Positions 1-8,640 of a stretch of 32,741 nucleotides of DNA are shown here, in pieces. The notes under the pieces were generated by a model. That model saw only the letters and a list, made by a program, of their open reading frames with translations, was not told the origin of the DNA and did no database searches. The DNA is from an uncultured Octadecabacter sp. (GTDB lineage Bacteria > Pseudomonadota > Alphaproteobacteria > Rhodobacterales > Rhodobacteraceae), in the NCBI GenBank assembly GCA_937969445.1, contig CALBVZ010000080.1, positions 1 to 32,741 of the forward strand, given 5' to 3'. The number at the start of each line of letters is the position of its first letter. Positions within the stretch are counted from its first letter, which is position 1. Both the position numbers and the translations under genes were made by a program.

Positions 1-503
1 GCAACACAGTCGTGCAAGCAGACCGCACCGGACAGTTAAGACAGTCTCATCTAAACTGCGTTGTCGCTGCACAACACCGGAACAATCCGAAAACGTACCA
101 AAGTGCACTGCAACTGCACTCCGTAACATGATCCAAATCTATCCCTTAGCAAACGTTGCAAAACCTTCCCCGGCGCCGATTTCCAGATATCATCGACATA
201 AGTCGCTTTGGGCCGTTTCTTATAGTGTAAACTAGGTTTTCGAGGGTGAACGCCGATATGTCATTCTCGCTTTGCGCGGGATCAGCGGAGGCAGAGAAAC
301 CAGGGATATCTGCGTTTGATTGCAGAGTGACGCAGAGCCTATGCAGCCATTCCCTTCTTATTGCCACAAGCTGGCATTCCAACCCTAGTCGAGCTTCGCA
401 AAGTCCTAGTGCGGTGGACACACTAAGTGATTACCTTGCAGCGTCACACTGAGCACCGGGTCAACCTGCGGTCCAAGTCCCATCTTGGCCCGCATCTCTT
501 GAT

Positions 504-2735
504 CTACTCTGCCGCAACCAGAAAGCTCGCATAAAGTGACCACGCTGCCTGCCAGTTAATAGCCACTTCATTGGTCGCATAGCTGTCTTTGTGATCCACA
601 AACATGCGCAACGGGGGCTGGCCGAGGATTGCACCGCTCGTGGGGTCACCGGCCAGATCAATCGAATTGGCGCCACCTGCGATGAAGCCCGGCGGCAGAT
701 CAAAAGCGCCTGAGACATGGGGGCGCAGGTGTGGGTTGCGCACGCCGGCGGCGTTGGTGACATAGGTTTGACCCAGCGGGTTACGCCCGTGGAAATATGG
801 CAAAAGCGTTCTTCCGGCATCCGCGTATTTCTGGTCACCATCAACGTGGGCCCACATCATCCAGTGCCAACCAATAGTCGCCAAGGCGCCGTTTGATCCC
901 CAAGGAAACCCTTGCGTGTCCTCCATCGGCAAAAGCCACTGTGACCTTTGCTGCAGCACGCTCCATTTGTGGGCTGCAGACCGCAACGTAGAATTAACCT
1001 GTGCTGCCCCATCTTCGGTCAGTTGGCTCTCGATGGACTTCAGCGCCCACATGCCTAGCAGATCAACCTTGCCCCAATAAGTATCGTTGTCGGAGGCGTT
1101 AAGCACGTCGCGTCGTGTCTGCAATTCCGCTTCTGCGGCTGCGATGGTTTCAGGGGATTGCTGCAGCGCGGCCCATGCGGCAAGGGCAAAGAAACGCTCG
1201 TCGGAATCGTCATCGTCCGTATAGGGGCCGCCGTATTGATAGCCGTCATAGGTTGGTTCGATCATCACCAGATCGGGATTGGCATCGAGCCAAGCGAGCG
1301 CCAGAGCTGCGGCGTTTTCAAATTGGGTCGCGCGATCCGCGTCGTAGGGCTGCAAAACCTTTGCCCCCAACGCCATTGCCGCGGCAAAATCTGCAGTCGC
1401 CGTGGAGGACACAGGCATCAAAAACTTCACGGCAGTGTCTTCCTCGGGCCGTATATCGAGGCGGGGCCAGTCGCGGGTTGTGACCTTGTGGTTCACACCG
1501 CCATCCGGTCCTTGCATTTTCACCAGCCAATCAAGCTGTGCCACGACCACATCAATCCAGTCGGGCCTGTCTGTATCACCCGCAAGGGGGGTGATGCCGT
1601 GGTCCAACGTCTCTGACGCGTTCAAACCGGTCAGTAGCATCAGGGCCGCTGCCCAAGCGCCGTTCACCGAATATTTGCCATAGTCCCCCGCATCATACCA
1701 ACCACCAGTGATGTCGCGGGTGCCTTCACCGCGGAACACTCTGGCGGCTGTGTCTTGAAGGTGGGCGTCAGGGAAGGGGCCGATTGGCCCTGATGTAATC
1801 CAATAAAACGCGCCCCATGCTTCATCACGCATCTGGGTCAGAGCGGCCAGGTCATCCCATACAGTAAACGCAACTTCAGCCGGTGCCGACCCTGCGCCAA
1901 GGGCTGGAACCGCCAAAGTATAGTCGCCCGGTTCCAAATCAAACATCAACCGCGAAACCGCAGATTCCGAGGCGGCAGACAGCCTGCGCGGCAAAGCCAC
2001 GACGATGTTTTCGGGCCCGTCCGGCCCTGTCAGGGTCAAATCTGCCGTATCCGGCGAATCGGGCGAGCCAGGCTCAAACCCAGACCATTCTACGATAATG
2101 CTTTGGGGGTGACCCGTCGGGAAACCCAACGACGACGTCACAGGGTTTTGCGCAAAGGTCCGCGTGTCGTCCTCGGGCCAGGCCACAACTTTGATGTCTG
2201 TCAGTGTCATATCATATCCAATAGCGCCTGCGGTCATGAAGGCGAAGGTGCTGATCCGCGTCTCTGATTTGGGAATGTCGAGCGTGATCGTTTGGTCCGA
2301 ATAGTCTTGCGGGATGGTGATAAAACCCTTGCCGTCTTCTGCTATGCTGAGGGTCACGGACGGAGTGCCATCTTCACCCAAGGCTGGGCTGGCCTCTTGC
2401 CCGTCAATGATGGGCTGCAACAAATGCGTTCCCCAGAGCGGCTGGTGATCTGGCGCGACTGTTACATCAAACGACAGCATCTTGCGGCCATAGGGTAAGT
2501 CCTGCGCGACGGTGATTTGCCAAAAACTAGCGTCGTTGAACGCGCCTTCACCAACGTCATACAACCGCAGGCCGCCTTCAATCCGCTCTGGCGTTAAGCG
2601 GTCCTTGGACCATAAATCCGCAGGCAAGTCCGCGAAATCTAACGGAATCTCTACGCGCTCTTGCGCCAATGCAGGGGCGGTTATCAACATGACTACAGCC
2701 GCAAGACCATGAACTCTGGTGAAATTAAAAAACAT
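504..2735 (-). CDS. Secreted glycoside hydrolase family 9 (cellulase/endoglucanase-like), with N-terminal beta-rich and Ig-like regions
   Basis: 743-aa ORF with Sec signal peptide (MFFNFTRVHGLAAVVMLITAPALAQ); GH9 motifs GGWYDAGDYGKYSVNGAWA and YATNEVAINWQAAW; SD AAGGA 7 nt before ATG. Confidence 0.92.
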   Translation of the reverse strand: MFFNFTRVHGLAAVVMLITAPALAQERVEIPLDFADLPADLWSKDRLTPERIEGGLRLYDVGEGAFNDASFWQITVAQDLPYGRKMLSFDVTVAPDHQPLWGTHLLQPIIDGQEASPALGEDGTPSVTLSIAEDGKGFITIPQDYSDQTITLDIPKSETRISTFAFMTAGAIGYDMTLTDIKVVAWPEDDTRTFAQNPVTSSLGFPTGHPQSIIVEWSGFEPGSPDSPDTADLTLTGPDGPENIVVALPRRLSAASESAVSRLMFDLEPGDYTLAVPALGAGSAPAEVAFTVWDDLAALTQMRDEAWGAFYWITSGPIGPFPDAHLQDTAARVFRGEGTRDITGGWYDAGDYGKYSVNGAWAAALMLLTGLNASETLDHGITPLAGDTDRPDWIDVVVAQLDWLVKMQGPDGGVNHKVTTRDWPRLDIRPEEDTAVKFLMPVSSTATADFAAAMALGAKVLQPYDADRATQFENAAALALAWLDANPDLVMIEPTYDGYQYGGPYTDDDDSDERFFALAAWAALQQSPETIAAAEAELQTRRDVLNASDNDTYWGKVDLLGMWALKSIESQLTEDGAAQVNSTLRSAAHKWSVLQQRSQWLLPMEDTQGFPWGSNGALATIGWHWMMWAHVDGDQKYADAGRTLLPYFHGRNPLGQTYVTNAAGVRNPHLRPHVSGAFDLPPGFIAGGANSIDLAGDPTSGAILGQPPLRMFVDHKDSYATNEVAINWQAAWSLYASFLVAAE

Positions 2736-2748
2736 AAAAAATCCTTGA

Positions 2749-2762
2749 TGAACGCGGTTTCA
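2749..2762. promoter_or_regulatory. Putative LacI-family operator TGAACGCGGTTTCA
   Basis: Dyad TGAA-N2-CG-N2-TTCA with central CG typical of LacI/GalR operators; next to a divergent LacI gene. Confidence 0.6.
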
Positions 2763-2779
2763 TGTGCAAGCTATCCATA

Positions 2780-2793
2780 TGTAACCGCGTTCA
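2780..2793. promoter_or_regulatory. Second putative LacI-family operator TGTAACCGCGTTCA
   Basis: Same core in inverted orientation, 31 bp centre-to-centre from the first. Confidence 0.55.
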
Positions 2794-2898
2794 TCAAGAA
2801 AAAAATCTGTGCGCGGCAGGGCTGGGAGGACCTGTTTTGACCGTTTTGAACGAACGATATTGCTTGGCAAGTCGACTGCCTGATGTGGTCTCGCACTC

Positions 2899-3894
2899 AT
2901 GGTGACGATGGCAGACGTAGCGCGCCGTGCAGGCGTGTCCAAAGCGACCGTGTCGCGGGCTATCAGTCAGCCTGAGATTGTGGACGCAGAGACTCGTGCC
3001 CTTGTTCAGGCCGCTATTACCCAGTTGGATTATCGCCCCAACGAAATCGCGCGCGGGCTCGCGAATCGATCATCCAAAACGATAGGTATCATCATCAACA
3101 GGTTCGATTCCCTTTACTACGGCTCACTTTTGGATGGTGCTGAAAAGGCGATTGCGGCGCTGGGGTTCAAGATGCTCGCGGAATCAACGCGCGAGAGGGC
3201 GGAGGGCGAGCGCGAGGCTTGGTCTTCTTTGTTGGAGCGCCAGTGCGAAGCAGTGGTTGTGCATTGCGACAGTCTGGATGACGCGGAGCTGGCCAACTGG
3301 ATGCACGAACGGCCCAAGTCCGTACTGATGAACCGCTATCTCGCCGCGTTTGAGGATCGGTGCATTCATTTGGACAACCGCCGCGGCGGCGCGCTGGCGG
3401 CGAAATTTCTTCATGCCAAGGGTCACCGCAACATTGCTATGGTGACTGGGCCGTCCAAATTCTACGTAGTCCGCGACCGGAGTGCGGGTTTCACCGAAAC
3501 ACTCCTTGATCGCGGTGTCACCCCGACGGTGATCGAGAGCGACTTTCTGGTCCAAGGCGGCTATGATGCCGTTATCACGCTACTGGAAAAGGAACCGTCT
3601 ATCACGGGGATCTTTTTCCAAAACGATGAAATGGCCGCAGGCGCTATCGAGGCTTGCCGTGAGCGTGGGATCATTGTGCCTGATGATCTCTCCATGATTG
3701 GTTTTGATGACATTCCGGTGGCGCAACATTTAATGCCGAAGCTGACCACCATCCGGCAGCCCTTACGCGACATCGGCGCGGCCGCAGGGTGTCTAGCCCA
3801 TGCGTTGGCCACCGGCGTGACCGATACATCCGACATTCAACGAGTCTTCGAGGCTGAGGTCGTCGAGCGCGCCTCAGTCATGGAAGTAAAATAA
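2899..3894 (+). CDS. LacI/GalR family transcriptional regulator
   Basis: N-terminal HTH MADVARRAGVSKATVSRAIS followed by periplasmic-binding-like domain; divergent from GH9; exact start (2899 or 2908) uncertain. Confidence 0.93.
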   Translation: MVTMADVARRAGVSKATVSRAISQPEIVDAETRALVQAAITQLDYRPNEIARGLANRSSKTIGIIINRFDSLYYGSLLDGAEKAIAALGFKMLAESTRERAEGEREAWSSLLERQCEAVVVHCDSLDDAELANWMHERPKSVLMNRYLAAFEDRCIHLDNRRGGALAAKFLHAKGHRNIAMVTGPSKFYVVRDRSAGFTETLLDRGVTPTVIESDFLVQGGYDAVITLLEKEPSITGIFFQNDEMAAGAIEACRERGIIVPDDLSMIGFDDIPVAQHLMPKLTTIRQPLRDIGAAAGCLAHALATGVTDTSDIQRVFEAEVVERASVMEVK

Positions 3895-3941
3895 ATGCCC
3901 AAAAAGATCAGGGCTAGAGCGCTCAAACAGGAGGAGAAACA

Positions 3942-5189
3942 ATGAAACATATCTTTACAGCTGGCGTGCTTGCCTCTGCACTCACAACCGTGATGGCGGC
4001 CGTTCCAGCATACGCACAGGAAATCCGTGTTGACGGCTTCCCACCGTTCGACACACATTTCGACAAACAAGTGCCGATCTTTAACGAAACGTCGCCTGAC
4101 ATCACCGTGACGTATCAGATGAACAGCCACGGCGATCACCACAAGCTGCTGACAACGAACCTAGCGACACAATCCGGTGCGGGTGATGTTGTGATTGTTG
4201 ACGTGTCGTTCATTGGCGCGTTCATCAACGAAGGCGGTTTTGTGAACCTATCCGAAGCGCCCTATGGTGCCGAAGAATTCAAGGACGGCTTTGTGCCATA
4301 TGCATGGAGCCAAGGCCAAGGTGCTGATGGCAATCAATACGGTATGCCAATCGATATCGGTCCTGGTGTAATGTATTATCGCCGTGATGTACTGGATTCC
4401 GTTGGTGGCGACATCGATGCGATCATCTCCGATTGGGAAGCTTACATCGACTACGGACGCCAACTGAAAGAACAGGGCGTCTACCTCATCGCCGACGCGG
4501 GGGACGTGGCGCGAATTTTGGTTCGCACAACACTTGAAGACGGCGAAGGCTTGTTCTTTGACGCCGAAGGTAACTCGCTGGTCACGTCCGATCGTTTCGT
4601 GAATGCGTTCACATTGGCCAAGCAGATCCGAGACGAAGGACTTGACGCCCAGATCGGCGCATGGACCGGAGAGTGGTACGATGGTTTCAAAAACGGCACC
4701 GTGGCCACCCAGCTTTCGGGTGCATGGTTGCTGGGCCACATGCAAAACTGGATGGCACCAGACACTGCGGGCCTGTGGGGTGCATCTAACTTGCCCGGCG
4801 GGATCTTCGGGTCTTGGGGTGGTTCTTTCCTTGCGATCCCCGCGCAATCCGAAAACCCCGAAGCCGCTTGGGAATTCATCAAGTACCTGACGACCGAGCA
4901 AGGCCCACAGATCGACAGTCTGCGAGACCTGGGTGCCTTCCCTGTGTTGACCTCAACCTATGGCGACCCAGCATTTGATGAGCCGATTGACTTCCTCGCG
5001 GGACAGCAAGCGCGTCAGCTCTTTGCAGAAGTTGCACAAAGGGTGCCCGCCGTGACTCCGATGGATGGTGACTTGATTGCCGAAGACGTTGTGATGAACG
5101 GCGCATTGGCTGAGGTCCTCAACGACGGCAAGGACATCATGGAAGCCCTGCAGGACGCCGAGCGCCTTCTGCTGCGTCGCGTCAGATAA
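3942..5189 (+). CDS. Sugar ABC transporter substrate-binding protein (CUT1, extracellular family 1)
   Basis: Signal peptide MKHIFTAGVLASALTTVMAAVPAYAQ; SBP fold-type sequence; SD GGAGGAG; followed by two permeases. Confidence 0.93.
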   Translation: MKHIFTAGVLASALTTVMAAVPAYAQEIRVDGFPPFDTHFDKQVPIFNETSPDITVTYQMNSHGDHHKLLTTNLATQSGAGDVVIVDVSFIGAFINEGGFVNLSEAPYGAEEFKDGFVPYAWSQGQGADGNQYGMPIDIGPGVMYYRRDVLDSVGGDIDAIISDWEAYIDYGRQLKEQGVYLIADAGDVARILVRTTLEDGEGLFFDAEGNSLVTSDRFVNAFTLAKQIRDEGLDAQIGAWTGEWYDGFKNGTVATQLSGAWLLGHMQNWMAPDTAGLWGASNLPGGIFGSWGGSFLAIPAQSENPEAAWEFIKYLTTEQGPQIDSLRDLGAFPVLTSTYGDPAFDEPIDFLAGQQARQLFAEVAQRVPAVTPMDGDLIAEDVVMNGALAEVLNDGKDIMEALQDAERLLLRRVR

Positions 5190-5195
5190 ACCAAC

Positions 5196-5236
5196 CTGCG
5201 CGCCCCGCCTCCCATTCCAAAAAACGGGGCGCGCAG
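5196..5236 (+). other. Strong GC-rich stem-loop between SBP and permease genes (12-bp perfect stem, no U tract)
   Basis: CTGCGCGCCCCG (5196-5207) pairs with CGGGGCGCGCAG (5225-5236), 17-nt loop, 7 nt after the SBP stop. Confidence 0.85.
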
Positions 5237-5256
5237 ACTTTACCTATCGAAGGACT

Positions 5257-6300
5257 ATGCCCATGGCTATCACTCCACATGACCCAGTCGGTCAATCGCC
5301 CCATGGGCCTGAAACGGCCTCGGAAAAACCGCGCCGTGTCCGAGGTCATGCAGCGCGTAGACGTTGGATTAAGACGTTAACGCCATGGCTGTTTATTTCA
5401 CCTTTCATTATCATCTTTTCGGTGTTCACGGCCTTTCCGCTGGTGTTCTCTGGCTACCTGTCATTTCAGGAATGGAACCCCGTCGCGGGCCTTTCGAGCA
5501 TGGAATTCGTCGGCTGGGACAATTACGCCCTCGCTCTGGACGACCCGTGGATGTGGAAATCGCTCTATAACACAGCGTGGCTGGCTATCGTGTCCGGCAT
5601 ACCGCAGCACCTGATCGCGATCCCTGTTGCCTACCTTTTGGTGACGGCCGTACGCAGCGGCGTTCGTCAGTTCTATACTGCCACATTCTTTGTACCGTTC
5701 ATCACCTCGACCGTGGCAATCTCATTGATCTTTTATACAATCTATTCGGGCAACTCCGGAATTTTGAACCAATGGCTGGTGGCCATTTCCAAATGGCCGG
5801 TGTTTTCATCGTTTTTGGGTTGGGTCGAAGAAGCCATGCCCATTCGCTGGCTGAACTCATCCGACCTGATAAAGCCTTCCATCGCCTTTGTTGTGATCTG
5901 GAAATACACTGGATTTAACATCGTGATCTACTCCGCCGGTTTCTTAACCGTCTCGAAAGATCTGTACGACGCAGCCAAAGTCGACGGTTGCAACGCATGG
6001 CAGCAGTTCTGGAACATCGCGCTACCCATGATCCGCCCGTTCGCCTTCTTTGCCGTAACGCTGACGATCATCGGCAATCTGCAGATGTTTGAAGAACCTT
6101 TCGTCCTGACCTCTGGCAACTCTGGTGGTGTGGGGCAATCGGGCCTGACGGCGTCCTATTATCTTTATTTGGTGGGCTGGGAATGGCTTGAGATGGGGGC
6201 AGCTGCCGCAATCTCATGGGTGCTGTTCCTGTTCATCGCAATCGTCACGGCCGTGCATTTTTACTTCAACGGCAAAAAAGGCCTGGGAGGCGACCGCTGA
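5257..6300 (+). CDS. Sugar ABC transporter permease (MalF-like)
   Basis: Multiple TM segments; EAA-loop DAAKVDGCNAWQQFWNIALPMIRP; SD spacing favours the ATG at 5263. Confidence 0.92.
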   Translation: MPMAITPHDPVGQSPHGPETASEKPRRVRGHAARRRWIKTLTPWLFISPFIIIFSVFTAFPLVFSGYLSFQEWNPVAGLSSMEFVGWDNYALALDDPWMWKSLYNTAWLAIVSGIPQHLIAIPVAYLLVTAVRSGVRQFYTATFFVPFITSTVAISLIFYTIYSGNSGILNQWLVAISKWPVFSSFLGWVEEAMPIRWLNSSDLIKPSIAFVVIWKYTGFNIVIYSAGFLTVSKDLYDAAKVDGCNAWQQFWNIALPMIRPFAFFAVTLTIIGNLQMFEEPFVLTSGNSGGVGQSGLTASYYLYLVGWEWLEMGAAAAISWVLFLFIAIVTAVHFYFNGKKGLGGDR

Positions 6301-7187
6301 TGACAACCCTCGATACACAAGAACCCGAACTGCGCGTAACTATCCCGCGCAAACGCACGCGTAGTTTTCCGCGCCTTGGCAAATTTGCCACCCACGCATT
6401 TATGATTGTGGGTCTACTTGTCACGATCTTTCCATTCGCTTGGGTTGCCTTGATGGCCACCCATTCCCGAACCGAGATCTATTCATCGCCTCCGCCATTT
6501 TGGATCGGTGATAATCTGACTGAAAACTACATTAAATTGTTGGAGGTGATGCCGTTCTGGACGGTGCTGTTCAATTCGCTTTGGGTGGCCGTGGCCGGCA
6601 CCGTAGGGGCGGTTTTGTTTTGCTCCATGTGTGCCTACGGGTTCTTTGCATACGACTTCAAAGGCAAGAATGTCATCTTCGGCATCATGATTGCATCGAT
6701 GATGGTGCCGCCAGTTCTTGGGCTGATTCCGTTCTTTCTAACCGTTCAATTTTTAGGCCTTCTGGACACGCACCTGGCGATCTGGTTGCCGGGCATTGCG
6801 AACGCCTTTGGCATCTTCTTGATCCGGCAATACATGATGCAATCCATTTCGCGTGATTTGCTAGATGCGGCCAAGGTAGACGGCGCATCGGAATTCCGCA
6901 TCTTCTGGTCGGTGGTTCTTCCCCTGATCAAACCGGCCCTTGCGACCTTGGCCATCGTGATGTTCATCGGGTTGTGGAACAACTTCCTCACGCCGCTGAT
7001 CGTGCTGTCCTCGCCAGATAAATACGTACTGACACTGGCGCTTCGTTCGGTGCAGTCCTTAGCAAACTCACCTTGGGGCGCGATTATGCTGGGCACGTTC
7101 CTGTCCATGCTGCCGCTTCTCATCGCATTTCTGTTTTTCTCTCGTCAAATGATGGCAGGCCTGACTGCAGGCGCCGTAAAAGGATAA
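6300..7187 (+). CDS. Sugar ABC transporter permease (MalG-like)
   Basis: ORF track starts at 6216, but MTTLDTQEPEL at 6300 overlaps the upstream stop (ATGA); EAA-loop DAAKVDGASEFRIFWSVVLPLIKP. Confidence 0.92.
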   Translation: MTTLDTQEPELRVTIPRKRTRSFPRLGKFATHAFMIVGLLVTIFPFAWVALMATHSRTEIYSSPPPFWIGDNLTENYIKLLEVMPFWTVLFNSLWVAVAGTVGAVLFCSMCAYGFFAYDFKGKNVIFGIMIASMMVPPVLGLIPFFLTVQFLGLLDTHLAIWLPGIANAFGIFLIRQYMMQSISRDLLDAAKVDGASEFRIFWSVVLPLIKPALATLAIVMFIGLWNNFLTPLIVLSSPDKYVLTLALRSVQSLANSPWGAIMLGTFLSMLPLLIAFLFFSRQMMAGLTAGAVKG

Positions 7188-7191
7188 TCCC

Positions 7192-8640
7192 GTGACACAC
7201 AATCAAGACCCTACCGCCCTCGCATCGCGGTTTCCGAACGACTTCACATGGGGCGTCGCCACCGCGTCATACCAAATCGAAGGGGCCACCCGAACAGATG
7301 GCCGAGGCCCCAGCATCTGGGACGCGTTCTCGAACATGCCCGGTCGCGTGTTTCAGGGCCACAACGGCGATGTCGCGTGTGACCATTACAACCGCTGGGA
7401 AAGCGATCTTGACCTGATTGCAGACATGGGGGTGGATGCCTATCGCTTCTCCATCGCCTGGCCCCGTATTTTGCCGCAAGGGCGCGGGCAGGTGAATGAA
7501 AAGGGCCTCGATTTCTACGACAAGCTCATTGATGGGTTGGTTGAGCGAAAGATCAAAGTATTCCCGACGCTTTATCATTGGGACTTGCCGCTCGCGCTTG
7601 CGGGCTATGGCGGCTGGACCGACCGGAACACCGCCGATGCCTTTGCCGAATATACCACCCATGTGGTGAAGCGGCTTGGTGACCGGATCGACGCCTTGGC
7701 CACATTCAACGAGCCGTGGTGTTCCACCTACCTGAGCCATTGGATCGGCAAACACGCCCCCGGTGAACGGTCAATCGAGGCGGCCTTGGCCACGGTTCAT
7801 GTGACAAATCTCGCCCATGGGCTCAGCGTGCAGGCCGCACGGGCGGAACGCGCTGATTTGCCAATGGGCATTGTGCTAAACGCGCAATCCATCTTCCCTG
7901 CAAGTGACAGCGACGAGGACCGTGCCGCAGCGGAACGGTCATTCCAGTTTCACAACGGCGCCTTCTTCGGGCCGATCTTCAATGGCGCTTATGATGCTGA
8001 GTTTGAAAGCGCATTGGGCGAACATTTGCATGTTCAAGACGGCGATTTGGACGTCATCAACCAGCCGCTGGATTGGTGGGGCTTCAACTATTACTTCCCC
8101 GCCGTCGTTCAGCATGATGCGACCAGCGACAAGGTTCTCACGGGCGTCGGGGCCATGGGCACATTCGACAGTGATGCGGATGCGGCCTCGCGGTTTTTGC
8201 GCCTAAAAAGCGTGCCGGCCACAACGTCAAATGTGCGTACAGATATCGGGTGGGAAATTCGCGCCGATGGCATATCCCATTTGCTGCGTCAGGTCTACGC
8301 ACGCTACGACAATCTGCCCCCCGTCTACATCACTGAGAACGGTGCCTGCTTCAATATGGGCCCGGGCGAGGACGGAACGGTAGATGACCAGCCGCGCCTT
8401 GACTACATCGCGGACCATTTGAACGAATTGGCTGGCAGCTTGGAGGAAGGTGTCCCCCTTAAGGGCTATTTTGCATGGAGCCTGATGGATAATTTCGAAT
8501 GGGCCGAGGGCTATAAGATGCGGTTTGGCCTCGTCCATGTCGACTATGAAACCCAAGAACGGACAATCAAATCCAGCGGCCATTGGTATGCGGATATCGC
8601 ACGGGCCCATGATGTCGTAACAACGGAGGCGGCTGAATAA
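7192..8640 (+). CDS. Glycoside hydrolase family 1 beta-glucosidase
   Basis: Acid/base TFNEPWC, nucleophile YITENGA, start FTWGVATASYQIEGA; no signal peptide. The start lies 4 nt after the upstream stop and is GTG. Confidence 0.95.
   Translation: MTHNQDPTALASRFPNDFTWGVATASYQIEGATRTDGRGPSIWDAFSNMPGRVFQGHNGDVACDHYNRWESDLDLIADMGVDAYRFSIAWPRILPQGRGQVNEKGLDFYDKLIDGLVERKIKVFPTLYHWDLPLALAGYGGWTDRNTADAFAEYTTHVVKRLGDRIDALATFNEPWCSTYLSHWIGKHAPGERSIEAALATVHVTNLAHGLSVQAARAERADLPMGIVLNAQSIFPASDSDEDRAAAERSFQFHNGAFFGPIFNGAYDAEFESALGEHLHVQDGDLDVINQPLDWWGFNYYFPAVVQHDATSDKVLTGVGAMGTFDSDADAASRFLRLKSVPATTSNVRTDIGWEIRADGISHLLRQVYARYDNLPPVYITENGACFNMGPGEDGTVDDQPRLDYIADHLNELAGSLEEGVPLKGYFAWSLMDNFEWAEGYKMRFGLVHVDYETQERTIKSSGHWYADIARAHDVVTTEAAE

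Larger units (their letters stand above)
2744..2798. repeat. Perfect 16-bp inverted repeat (CTTGATGAACGCGGTT ... AACCGCGTTCATCAAG), 23-nt spacer
   Basis: Arms at 2744-2759 and 2783-2798, read directly from the sequence, in the GH9/lacI intergenic region. Confidence 0.95.

Noticed and set aside
461-844. 127-aa minus-strand ORF inside GH9, and many other nested or antisense ORFs in the track
   Set aside because: They overlap strong, motif-supported genes in other frames; GC-rich codon structure generates long spurious ORFs and none showed a recognisable family
4248-4901. 217-aa antisense ORF over the SBP gene
   Set aside because: Mirror-frame artefact of a well-supported SBP; no domain motif
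5196-5236. Calling the SBP/permease hairpin an intrinsic terminator
   Set aside because: No T tract after the stem (ACTTTACC) and the operon continues with essential permease genes
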